From: Lachnospiraceae bacterium XBB2008
GTDB lineage: Bacteria; Bacillota; Clostridia; Lachnospirales; Lachnospiraceae
Assembly: GCA_900102235.1 (NCBI GenBank)
Contig: FMVL01000003.1
Location: 124,001 to 188,000, forward strand
Length of the DNA stretch: 64,000 bases
Direction: 5' to 3'
Made by a program: the position numbers and the translations under genes. Positions within the stretch are counted from its first letter, which is position 1; each line of letters starts with the position of its first letter. The notes under the pieces were generated by a model. That model made no database searches. It saw only the letters and a program-made list of their open reading frames with translations, and was not told where the DNA came from. This document shows, piece after piece, positions 1-7,678 of the stretch.

Positions 1-1
1 T

Positions 2-30
2 ATCATACCATTCCGGTCATTTTTCCTCAA
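2..30 (-). promoter_or_regulatory. possible promoter reading out of the left edge
   Basis: On the minus strand a TTGAGG element (25-30) is followed after 17 bases by TATGAT (2-7), close to sigma-A -35/-10 consensus. It lies just after the ThuA-like stop codon and would drive a gene beyond the window. Its downstream gene cannot be seen. Confidence 0.35.
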
Positions 31-64
31 GGCATCCGGCAAAAAAGCATGCCGTTGAACATTC

Positions 65-766
65 TCAAAGCGCAACATTGTCCGGAGGTTCGGGAAGCCG
101 CCTTACAGGCGCAGCCCATCGGATGCTGTTTACAAGGATCCGGCGGATATCGGGGTGTTCGTAGATCGGGTATTCCTCATGCCCCGGCTGGAAGTAGAAT
201 ATCTTACCGTATCCGCGCGTAAAAGTGCATCCGCTGCGGAATACCGCACCGCCTTCAAACCAGCCCATGAAGACTATGTCATCGGGATTCGGGATGAAAA
301 AAGGTTCCCCGTACAGTTCTTCCTCGGGAAGCTCAATACACTCGGGCACTCCCTCGGCGATCGGATGAGACGGATTTACACAGAACAGTTTCTCCCGGTC
401 ACCCTCCTTCCAGTTAAGCGTACACGGCGTTCCCATGAGCCGGCGGAACACCCGGGAAAAATGTGCCGAATGAAGCGCTATGAAACCCATTCCGCTGTGA
501 ACATGTCTGACAACCCTCTCTACGGTCTCATCGGTGACATCACCCTGTCTTACATGGCTCCACCAGACAAGGACATCCGTATCCGCCAGGATCTCTTCCG
601 ACAGTCCCTGCTCGGGTTCATCCAGCGTGGCACACTTTACGATCATATCTTCTTCAGCAGAAAAGGCCTTCTTCAGTGTACCGTGGATCCCCTCGGGATA
701 CACCTTCATGATCGCAGGGATCCGCCTTTCATGCTCATATTCATTCCATATCGTAACTCTGATCAT
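65..766 (-). CDS. ThuA-like domain protein
   Basis: About 233 residues resembling the ThuA (trehalose utilisation) family, a class I glutamine-amidotransferase-like fold found in sugar catabolic operons whose reaction is generally not established. Visible family marks are the N-terminal VTIWNEY strand, the DVLVWWSH segment after the first third, and a histidine-rich GFIALHSAHFS stretch near residue 100. I place the start at 766 because it gives an ATGA overlap with the stop of the upstream isomerase, the usual coupling in this window. With that neighbour it probably forms a two-gene unit for sugar or sugar-derivative catabolism. The substrate cannot be inferred. Cytoplasmic; no signal peptide. 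Confidence 0.85.
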   Translation of the reverse strand: MIRVTIWNEYEHERRIPAIMKVYPEGIHGTLKKAFSAEEDMIVKCATLDEPEQGLSEEILADTDVLVWWSHVRQGDVTDETVERVVRHVHSGMGFIALHSAHFSRVFRRLMGTPCTLNWKEGDREKLFCVNPSHPIAEGVPECIELPEEELYGEPFFIPNPDDIVFMGWFEGGAVFRSGCTFTRGYGKIFYFQPGHEEYPIYEHPDIRRILVNSIRWAAPVRRLPEPPDNVAL

Positions 767-1581
767 TCGACCCATCCTTCCTTGCGAAGATTCAATATCG
801 ACTTTTCGATATTATCGGCATATGACTTACTGCCGAAAAACTCTGTGACCGCATATCCGTCATATCCCGCTCCGGCAAGGGTCTTAAGCACCTCGCCCAT
901 GGGTATGTCTCCATCGCACACCGCACACGGGTATAATACCCTTCCGTCTATGCATTCGAGTGTTTCGCCTTCTCCGGGTCTGCTCCACAATCTGTCCTTC
1001 AGATGCACATGCATGATCTTAGGCAAAAACATCTGCTCCGCAGTCAGGACATCCTGTGCACTGAAGATGAAGTTACCTGTATCAAGCGTGACCTTAAGGT
1101 CCGGCGCCACATCCAGAAAAGAATCCATCCCCTCCATCGTTGCTATCGGACTTAATGCATTGTCATAATCCTCGATCGTAAGCACGAGTCCGTTCTCAGT
1201 TGCAAGCGCGGACAGTTTTCTCATGCCTTCATGCATGTTCTCAAGTTCTCTCTTTTTATCATCAGCCGAACCGCTGTGAAGTCCGGGGATCGCCATGATC
1301 CTCGAAGCTCCCAGACTTTTCGCGATACGTATATGATCTTCCATGCATTCCGTATCGATCTCATCCTTCCAGCGATAGTTCCGGTATATGCTGCTGACCT
1401 GCATGCCCTTTTTCTTAAGGAGCTCTGTGCCGTCCAGATCGTCGGCATCCAGCTCGGCAGCCTCATAACCCAGCTTCAGCACCCAGTCGATCGTATCCTC
1501 GAGCGACTCACAGCGTTCTGCAGACGCCAGCTTAATATGATGAAAAAATGTAGCCGTTCTAAACTTATCAATCTTTGACAT
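763..1581 (-). CDS. sugar phosphate isomerase/epimerase (xylose-isomerase-like TIM barrel)
   Basis: A 272-residue protein of the AP-endonuclease-2/xylose-isomerase-like TIM-barrel family, which includes sugar epimerases, IolE/IolI-like and hydroxypyruvate-isomerase-like enzymes. The expected metal ligands are visible: Glu in LTIEDYD (near 137), Asp in TLDTGNF (near 167), His in MHVHLKD (near 193) and Glu in VTEFFG (near 248). A GGGGGGA ribosome site precedes the ATG. It is translationally coupled to the ThuA-like gene, and ThuA plus isomerase pairs are common in sugar catabolic loci. The substrate cannot be told from sequence. Confidence 0.88.
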   Translation of the reverse strand: MSKIDKFRTATFFHHIKLASAERCESLEDTIDWVLKLGYEAAELDADDLDGTELLKKKGMQVSSIYRNYRWKDEIDTECMEDHIRIAKSLGASRIMAIPGLHSGSADDKKRELENMHEGMRKLSALATENGLVLTIEDYDNALSPIATMEGMDSFLDVAPDLKVTLDTGNFIFSAQDVLTAEQMFLPKIMHVHLKDRLWSRPGEGETLECIDGRVLYPCAVCDGDIPMGEVLKTLAGAGYDGYAVTEFFGSKSYADNIEKSILNLRKEGWVE

Positions 1582-1608
1582 AACTCATCCCCCCGATCTT
1601 TTTAGATC

Positions 1609-1637
1609 ATTATAAAGCATTTCAGGATCCATGTGGA
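1609..1637 (-). promoter_or_regulatory. sigma-A-type promoter for the isomerase/ThuA pair
   Basis: On the minus strand TCCACA (1632-1637) and a perfect TATAAT (1609-1614) are 17 bases apart. The start of transcription would fall about 25-30 bases before the isomerase ATG at 1581. A short GATCTAAAAAGATC inverted repeat lies between. Confidence 0.6.
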
Positions 1638-1650
1638 TGAGATACCGGTG

Positions 1651-4461
1651 TCATTCTCGATTTTTGAGGACTTCGGCCGGTGTCATGCGATTAAGTTTAC
1701 CGGTGAGCAGCAGACTCATCAGACTGTAGAAGGCTATGATCGCAAGCCATATCACCGGATAATAGTACCATTTAAATTCAAGCGGCAGACCGCAGGCCAC
1801 ATTCGAGACAAACATCGGAAACATCTTATCCGTGACCAGTTTGGCAACGGGAATGCTTACCAGGGCGCCCAGCATGATGACTGCTCTGTTTCCGTCCAGA
1901 TACAGCTTCTTAACCTCCTTTTTATTGAATCCGAAGATCTTCACCAGTGATATACCGAAGGATGCTTTATCTATCATGACGGATGTCATCAGGAATATCA
2001 CAAGGCAGAATACCACGGTGCTCATGATCATCAAAAGAGTGAACAGCGGTGCCATGAGATCCACGAAAATACTGGATGCCTTATCGATATCGGCTTTGCT
2101 CGTTACCGAATATATTCTTCCTTCTTCAATATCAAGTTTCCTGTCCGACATGACCACGTTATAGTAATCATCATCCTCACCGAACAGCTCTCTGGCGCTG
2201 TCTATGTCCATGAACACGGTCAGACCCACACAGTACGGCACGATATCTTCCACCGTGAATGCATAGTCCATATCTTCCGCATTGTCGGTAAGTATCATTT
2301 TGTCTCCGATCTTCAGTCCGTATTTGCCCGCAACGGCATCGGAGATCACGACCCTGTTCTTTCCTTTGACAGTCTTCACGGGGATATAGGGATTATCATC
2401 GTCTATTCCCATCACGGTCACATCGAGAGTGTATCCGAAGCTTTCTTTTTGAAGAGATGTCACAAAGCATGCCTCTCCGCCTTCGGGAACTTCCTCCGAG
2501 GGATATTTATAGGTGTACATATACTCGTAACGGGTATCTGCGCTGGAACGTTCTCCGATGCTCTTGCACAGAACATAACAATTAAGTCCCAGCATGAATA
2601 TCAGCAGAGAAATGACCATGCCGATGACGACTGTCAGTGCTATCCTCCTCTCACGGAGCATCTGTCTGATCTTAAACTTTCTCATAAAAGGCATATCGGG
2701 CAGAGCAATGTCCTTTGACCGGGATATCTTCTGTTCGTTCCTGATAAGAGAAAGTGCTGTCCGTGACAGGCTCTTATTGATGACCAGGAAGTTAACCAGA
2801 ATGCTCACGACCGGAGGCATGACTACCGCATATACGAGCAGATAGGGAGGGATCACCTTATCAAAAGCGGGGATCGAATAATAGTTATACGAGTCCGACA
2901 TCTGCCAGCTTGAACCGATCCCGCTCAAACCGAAGGCTGCGCCCACGCATCCGCCCAGAAAAGAGATCACGGTAGGCATGAAAATGTAGTGCCTCATCAG
3001 GTCTTTTTTCTTTACTCCCAGAGCGTACAATGCTCCGATCGTTGAGCTTTCCTCCTGGATCTGATGTATCACGAATACCGACAGCACATATGTAAAGAGG
3101 ACGATCACCACGATGCCGGCCACCATGCCGACAGTCTTGTTGATCTCTATGTCTCCGGACGCTCCGCCTACCCTTAGGTTGTCTTCCTGAAGCAGGAAAG
3201 AAGTCAGGTTATCCGGTGATTCCGTGAAGACCTCATCTATGAGTTCGTCGGACTTATCTTTAAGTTCGAGCACACCGTCATACAGTTCCTCCGTTCCGTC
3301 ATAGAGCTCATCCGCGCCGTCGCTTAAGTCATTTGCCCCGTCATTCAGTTCGGAAGCGCCATCTTTCAGTTCCGATGCACCGTCCGTCAGTTTAATCGAG
3401 CCGTCATGTGCCTTGCGTATACCCGCATCAAGAGCTGACATCCCTTCTGAGATTGGCGTGATCCTTTCGGACATTCCTGGGATCATCGAAGCAGCCTGTC
3501 CGAATCCGTTCATGCCGCCGGACAGGGCCTTTGAGCCGTCTTCCAACTCTCCCAGGCCGGATTCAAGCTCCGAAGCGCCGTCATAGAGCTCCCCGGTTCC
3601 GTCATACAGTTCTTCCGTGCCATCCTTAAGTTCATTTGCTCCGTCCTTAAGCTCCTCAGCACCGTCGCGCAGTTCCTCAACACCTTCCACAAGATCGTTT
3701 ATGCCGTCGGTGATCTCATCCTTTTTGCCGTATGTATCATCAAGCATTTCCAGATAATACGGATCGTCCACGGTCTTGTAATCGAAGTCGAAATCCCTGA
3801 TCATCTGTTTTAAGTCGTCGGAACTCATGGCGTCATTTAAGAGAAACGCATAGGTCAGTTCCTCGGTTCCGGCCCTGCCGATGCTCTTTAAATGATCATA
3901 GCCTCCGGCCGAAACAAAACCGGTCCCGAATATGGTGCTGTCAACCGCGGTATCCGACAGGTTCCTCAAAACGGCGTCATAATCGACACTGCTGCCTATA
4001 CCGGTCACTGTTATGTCCTCGCCGCCGATACGTAGCGTGTCCCCAACGTTTATGCCGTGCTCCTCGCAGTATCTTTTCTCAAGAACGATCTCGTTATCGG
4101 AGGAAGCCTCTCTTCCGGAATCAAGGACGGCCCGGTCGATCAGCTCTCTGTTCCGGAATACCCGGATGACCGATCCGTCGTCAAGTGTCAGGTCATAACT
4201 GATATGCGGCTCTATGGTCACTCCGGCATCAGCTATCTCATTTAGCTGCTCATCGGTCAACGCGTTAAATACGGTAAACTGCCCGTCCTCCAGACTTGTT
4301 TCGATCTGATTTTCTTCTGTTCCCCTGATGATCACTTCAGCCGCATCAACAAGCGCAATGACGATATACATGCACAGTGCGATCATCAGAAACAGAGAGC
4401 CGAGCCTGAAGAAATCGGCTTTTATCTGTCTCGGAAATCTCTTTCTAAGTATCCTGTTCAT
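1651..4461 (-). CDS. FtsX/MacB-like ABC transporter permease with extracytoplasmic heptad-repeat stalk
   Basis: A 936-residue permease of the FtsX/MacB-like superfamily. One N-terminal membrane helix (about 15-40) is followed by a large outside domain, three helices in the middle, a second outside domain, and three helices near the C-terminus. Residues about 255-410 are a low-complexity run of seven-residue units such as ELKDGAN and ELYDGTE in two blocks, predicted to form a long coiled coil; similar DG-rich heptads occur in YhgE/Pip-type proteins. The start at 4461 makes a TAATG junction with the ATPase stop and has GGAGG seven bases upstream. It pairs with the upstream ATPase and is likely controlled by the adjacent TetR. 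Substrate unknown; lipid, peptide or drug export are options. Confidence 0.9.
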   Translation of the reverse strand: MNRILRKRFPRQIKADFFRLGSLFLMIALCMYIVIALVDAAEVIIRGTEENQIETSLEDGQFTVFNALTDEQLNEIADAGVTIEPHISYDLTLDDGSVIRVFRNRELIDRAVLDSGREASSDNEIVLEKRYCEEHGINVGDTLRIGGEDITVTGIGSSVDYDAVLRNLSDTAVDSTIFGTGFVSAGGYDHLKSIGRAGTEELTYAFLLNDAMSSDDLKQMIRDFDFDYKTVDDPYYLEMLDDTYGKKDEITDGINDLVEGVEELRDGAEELKDGANELKDGTEELYDGTGELYDGASELESGLGELEDGSKALSGGMNGFGQAASMIPGMSERITPISEGMSALDAGIRKAHDGSIKLTDGASELKDGASELNDGANDLSDGADELYDGTEELYDGVLELKDKSDELIDEVFTESPDNLTSFLLQEDNLRVGGASGDIEINKTVGMVAGIVVIVLFTYVLSVFVIHQIQEESSTIGALYALGVKKKDLMRHYIFMPTVISFLGGCVGAAFGLSGIGSSWQMSDSYNYYSIPAFDKVIPPYLLVYAVVMPPVVSILVNFLVINKSLSRTALSLIRNEQKISRSKDIALPDMPFMRKFKIRQMLRERRIALTVVIGMVISLLIFMLGLNCYVLCKSIGERSSADTRYEYMYTYKYPSEEVPEGGEACFVTSLQKESFGYTLDVTVMGIDDDNPYIPVKTVKGKNRVVISDAVAGKYGLKIGDKMILTDNAEDMDYAFTVEDIVPYCVGLTVFMDIDSARELFGEDDDYYNVVMSDRKLDIEEGRIYSVTSKADIDKASSIFVDLMAPLFTLLMIMSTVVFCLVIFLMTSVMIDKASFGISLVKIFGFNKKEVKKLYLDGNRAVIMLGALVSIPVAKLVTDKMFPMFVSNVACGLPLEFKWYYYPVIWLAIIAFYSLMSLLLTGKLNRMTPAEVLKNRE

Positions 4462-5162
4462 TACAGATCCTCCAATTCGCAAGCCGGAATTCTCGTTTCG
4501 TTCATGTATTCATCTTTGACTATCCCGTCCTTAAGAAAGATTACCTTATGGACCATGTTCTTGATCGAATTGTTATGAGTAACGATCAGCATTGTGGTTC
4601 CGTATTTTGCGTTTATCTCTTCCAGCAAAACCAGGATGTCTCTGGAGGTATTCGAATCAAGCGCACCGGTGGGCTCGTCGCAAAGGAGCAGCTTCGGATT
4701 CTTGATGAGTGCCCTTGCTATCGCACATCTCTGCTGCTGACCGCCGGAGAGCTGCGCCGGGAATTTGTTCTGATGCTCGGTCAGCCCGAGAACCTCAAGA
4801 AGTTCATCCATATCAAGCGGATCCTTTGTCAGATACTCGCAGACCTGAATGTTTTCCTTTACAGTCAGGTTAGGAACCAGATTGTAGAACTGGAAAATGA
4901 AACCAAGGTTATCCCTTCTGTAGTCGGAAAGAGCATCGCCTTTCATACCGAAAACCTCCGTGCCGTCGACTTTGATCGATCCCAAGTCCATGACATCCAG
5001 ACCGCCGATGCAGTTAAGAAGTGTCGATTTACCGGAACCTGAAGTTCCCTGTATAACGCACATCTGACCTTTCTCAACTCCGGTGTTCACGCCCTTTAAT
5101 ACCTGCACATAGCTTCCGCCCGAACCGTAACTCTTTTTAACGTTTTCAATTTCCAGATACAT
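4461..5162 (-). CDS. ABC transporter ATP-binding protein (MacB/LolD type)
   Basis: A 233-residue ATPase subunit with a complete motif set: Walker A GTSGSGKST (near 41), Q-loop IFQFYN, signature LSGGQQQR, Walker [13 protein letters not shown] and the H-loop THN. It powers the adjacent FtsX-like permease, with which it shares a one-base TAATG overlap. A strong ribosome site (GGAGGAG) sits just before the ATG. The promoter region directly upstream carries one copy of the palindrome also found twice before tetR, so repression by that TetR is likely. The transported substrate is unknown. Confidence 0.93.
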   Translation of the reverse strand: MYLEIENVKKSYGSGGSYVQVLKGVNTGVEKGQMCVIQGTSGSGKSTLLNCIGGLDVMDLGSIKVDGTEVFGMKGDALSDYRRDNLGFIFQFYNLVPNLTVKENIQVCEYLTKDPLDMDELLEVLGLTEHQNKFPAQLSGGQQQRCAIARALIKNPKLLLCDEPTGALDSNTSRDILVLLEEINAKYGTTMLIVTHNNSIKNMVHKVIFLKDGIVKDEYMNETRIPACELEDL

Positions 5163-5193
5163 TTTTTCTCCTCCTGCATTAGATCTATGCCCA

Positions 5194-5210
5194 ACATAAC
5201 AATGTTATGT
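5194..5210. promoter_or_regulatory. TetR operator in front of the ABC exporter
   Basis: ACATAAC-AAT-GTTATGT is a perfect 7+3+7 palindrome. Its core ATAACNNNGTTAT recurs at 5913-5925 and 5945-5957 before tetR. A TTTACA-like -35 lies next to it, so binding would block the exporter promoter. Confidence 0.7.
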
Positions 5211-5249
5211 AAATGTTATTTTTTTCCGCTTCCCAATAAGAATGCTCTT

Positions 5250-5861
5250 TTAAGGAAGCGGTCTCATCGCCAGCTGAAGCCAGCCCATCACGAGATAGTT
5301 AAGGATGGCGCGAAGCCTGATCTTCGCGGTCTCCACATCTTTCTCATGCCTGATCACATGGATGAAAGCATCTATCGATATGTGCGACATCCAGTGTGAC
5401 ATATATTCGTCACATGTGTATCCTTTCAGATTAGTCATCATCAAAGGGATCGATCTGTCAAGCATGGATACGAACTCATCCACCACATTTTCATATACCG
5501 TGTTCTCCGATGCATTGAGAAGCAACATGAAGCTGTCGTAATTCTCATATATGTATCCGACTATCCTGTCACTGATCTCGGAGTGGTCCATATCCACATC
5601 ATCCAGCGAATCGATCCCGGACATTTCCTCTACATCATCTTTGAAATGCTGAATAAGGATACTCTTAAGCCCGTTGAGCGGCGGATCTACTATCGCCGAG
5701 AACAGATCCTCCTTATTCTCGAAGAAGAAATAGAGAGCACCCGTGGTCACTCCGGCATCGGCACAGATGCTGCGCAGGGATGCCTTGGTATATCCCTTCT
5801 CAAGAAATTCTTTTTTGGCACTTTCTATGAGTTTTTGTCTGGTCTGTTTTTCGTCCTGCAT
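5250..5861 (-). CDS. TetR/AcrR family transcriptional regulator
   Basis: A 203-residue regulator. The N-terminal helix-turn-helix (about residues 25-50) carries the family pattern SLRSICADAGVTTGALYFF, and the remainder is an all-helical ligand-binding domain. It is encoded directly upstream of, and in the same direction as, the ABC exporter genes. Two copies of an ATAACNNNGTTAT palindrome overlap its own promoter and leader and a third lies before the exporter, so it very likely represses itself and the exporter, with release by an unknown ligand that the exporter may remove. Confidence 0.93.
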   Translation of the reverse strand: MQDEKQTRQKLIESAKKEFLEKGYTKASLRSICADAGVTTGALYFFFENKEDLFSAIVDPPLNGLKSILIQHFKDDVEEMSGIDSLDDVDMDHSEISDRIVGYIYENYDSFMLLLNASENTVYENVVDEFVSMLDRSIPLMMTNLKGYTCDEYMSHWMSHISIDAFIHVIRHEKDVETAKIRLRAILNYLVMGWLQLAMRPLP

Positions 5862-5912
5862 GAGTTCCCGTCCTGCACGGGTTGAAGTCTGTCCTGCCGG
5901 ATCAAACGAAAA

Positions 5913-5925
5913 ATAACAGTGTTAT
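5913..5925. promoter_or_regulatory. TetR operator, leader copy
   Basis: ATAACAGTGTTAT, a near-perfect palindrome downstream of the predicted tetR transcription start. Same core as the sites at 5945-5957 and 5194-5210; probably for autorepression. Confidence 0.65.
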
Positions 5926-5936
5926 GTTACTGCTGC

Positions 5937-5965
5937 AGTATTACATAACGCTGTTATCCTGTCAA
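5937..5965 (-). promoter_or_regulatory. tetR promoter with embedded operator
   Basis: On the minus strand a perfect TTGACA (5960-5965) is followed by AATACT (5937-5942) at 17 bases, or TAATAC at 16. The palindrome ATAACGCTGTTAT (5945-5957) fills the spacer, so the bound repressor would exclude RNA polymerase. Confidence 0.7.
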
Positions 5966-6004
5966 CCTTTATTTGACACTTTGGGATTAAAAATATGTGC
6001 TGTG

Positions 6005-6238
6005 CTACGAAAGACGTTTCATGATATCATCATAATTTGCGGCCATATGAGGATAGATGCAGTCGATACAGGATTTGATAAGCCGACCGTCCTTAGTCTC
6101 TTTCATTCTGTAATTGCCGGGACAATCCTTGTCATACATCGGGCAGAAACAGAACAGACAGTTCAGATCCTCTTTGCTCTTATGGCAGGGATAGTATTCA
6201 CATTCTTTATTTGCAAAGAATCTGCTGGAATTATTCAT
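6005..6238 (-). CDS. cysteine-rich small protein of the cobalamin operon
   Basis: A 77-residue protein with eight cysteines (13, 18, 27, 30, 32, 39, 57, 60), including LNCLFCFCP and the pair SCIDC. It resembles the 'cysteine-rich small domain' family (PF04071, from memory), which is often encoded at the end of cobalamin synthesis loci and presumably binds a metal or an iron-sulfur cluster. Its ATG overlaps the cbiA stop by eight bases (ATGAATAA), so it is translated as the last gene of the operon. The biochemical role is unknown; metal handling or a redox step is plausible but not shown here. Confidence 0.8.
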   Translation of the reverse strand: MNNSSRFFANKECEYYPCHKSKEDLNCLFCFCPMYDKDCPGNYRMKETKDGRLIKSCIDCIYPHMAANYDDIMKRLS

Positions 6239-7673
6239 TTAAGCCCGTCCTTTCATATCTTCGCATGGAATTCGTAAATGCCTCCGCAAATTCGGGTTTG
6301 GAGCCATAATACAGATGGGGGAACCCCCACAGAGATACACTGTCGGCGATCATTCCTTTCCATTCCGTACCGTCAGGTTTGGCACATGTGCATGCATCAC
6401 CGTTCAGCGAGCTCTCGTAATAGTGGAATTCATGCCCACGGATCCCGGGAAGAGCGGATGCCGGGCCTTCCGGCTCATCACACGATCTTATATACATATA
6501 GCCGAATCTCACGAGATGCCCCGTGTATCTGCACTCTCCGTCTATCACACCGGTCAGTGAATAACCCGTTCCGTCCCTGTCGTAAACGGATTCATGCAGA
6601 TACATGAATCCCCCGCATTCAGCCAGAGACGGCATGCCGCCTCTGATCGCATTTCGTACGGAATCAAGCATACTCCTGTTGCCGGCAAGTTCCTTTAAAA
6701 ACAGTTCGGGATAACCTCCGCCGAGAAGCAGCCCGTCAGCATCTTCGGGGATGTGCTCATCATGTATGGGCGAAAAATACTTTACTTCCACTCCCATCTG
6801 CTCCAAAAGCTCAATATTATCCTGATAATAAAAGCAAAAAGCTTCATCGCGTGCTACTGCCAGCACCGGCTTAGGTATATCGGCCCCCGATGTGAACGCT
6901 TCCGATGTGTCCGTTCCAGGCGTGCCGCGTCCGGTCTCATCGTCCGCGACGCTTTCCGCATTCTCTCCGGGCTTATCCATTATCCGCAGGATGGAATCAA
7001 TATCAATGTGACCGGTGATCAGACGTGCGATACCCGCTATCCTTTCCCTGATATCCGGGATTTCCCCGGGGAGCATAAGTCCCAGATGCCTGCTGCCGAT
7101 CGCGATCTCATCTGCTTTGGGCATAAATCCCAGAAGTCTCACATCATGATAACCTGCATCCGCCAGTTCCCCGGTCAGGACCGGAGCTGTTTTTTCATAG
7201 AATCCTGGCGATATCCTGTTTAAAACTATCCCCTTGATCAGGTGACCTGTATCATCCGCCAGGATACCCTTGATGATGCTGATCAGGGTTCTCCCGGTAC
7301 CGCGTGCATCCAAGCACAGTATTATTGGGATCCTGCACATAAGGGCTATCTCATAGGATGAACCCGATATCCCGCGCACATCCGTTCCGTCGTAGATCCC
7401 CATCACGCCTTCCACAACGGCCGGATGGTTACCCGCTGCCCCGAGTGCATGCTTTATCTGAGTCTCGTTCATGAGATATGAATCCAGGTTACGTGATCCT
7501 ATTTCAAGCACCTGCCTGTGGAACATGGGATCGATGTAATCCGGACCGCACTTATAAGATACGGGATCAAGTCCCATATCTTTAAGAATACGCAAAAGCC
7601 CGCATGTAAAAGTGGTCTTGCCGCTGCCGCTTGAGGGCGCTGCTATCATTATGCATTTCGTTGTTTCACTCAT
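6231..7673 (-). CDS. cbiA: cobyrinate a,c-diamide synthase
   Basis: A 480-residue CbiA. It amidates the a and c side chains of cobyrinate using glutamine and ATP. The N-terminal dethiobiotin-synthetase-like ATPase domain shows the P-loop SSGSGKTTFTCGLL; the C-terminal half is a class I glutamine amidotransferase with LLLGGGYPELF and the nucleophile region SLAECGGFMYL. A poorly conserved stretch at about 240-275 (DDETGRGTPGTDTSEAF) looks like a linker insertion. The gene follows cbiJ-E-T by five bases and overlaps the cysteine-rich gene. Length fits the family. Confidence 0.95.
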   Translation of the reverse strand: MSETTKCIMIAAPSSGSGKTTFTCGLLRILKDMGLDPVSYKCGPDYIDPMFHRQVLEIGSRNLDSYLMNETQIKHALGAAGNHPAVVEGVMGIYDGTDVRGISGSSYEIALMCRIPIILCLDARGTGRTLISIIKGILADDTGHLIKGIVLNRISPGFYEKTAPVLTGELADAGYHDVRLLGFMPKADEIAIGSRHLGLMLPGEIPDIRERIAGIARLITGHIDIDSILRIMDKPGENAESVADDETGRGTPGTDTSEAFTSGADIPKPVLAVARDEAFCFYYQDNIELLEQMGVEVKYFSPIHDEHIPEDADGLLLGGGYPELFLKELAGNRSMLDSVRNAIRGGMPSLAECGGFMYLHESVYDRDGTGYSLTGVIDGECRYTGHLVRFGYMYIRSCDEPEGPASALPGIRGHEFHYYESSLNGDACTCAKPDGTEWKGMIADSVSLWGFPHLYYGSKPEFAEAFTNSMRRYERTGLNE

Positions 7674-7678
7674 ATGAT

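Noticed and set aside
155-1168. Open frame of 337 codons on the plus strand across the ThuA-like and isomerase genes.
   Set aside because: It spans the overlap of two well-supported minus-strand genes and has a composition without family resemblance.
3230-3690. Repetitive DNA within the permease gene, considered as a CRISPR array or satellite repeat.
   Set aside because: The repeats are degenerate 21-base units in frame with the heptads of the protein; there are no unique spacers.
5226-5261. Inverted repeat CCGCTTCC / GGAAGCGG after tetR, considered as a terminator.
   Set aside because: The T-run lies before the stem on the plus strand and appears as an A-run after the stem on the minus strand, the transcribed direction, so it cannot act as an intrinsic terminator for tetR.
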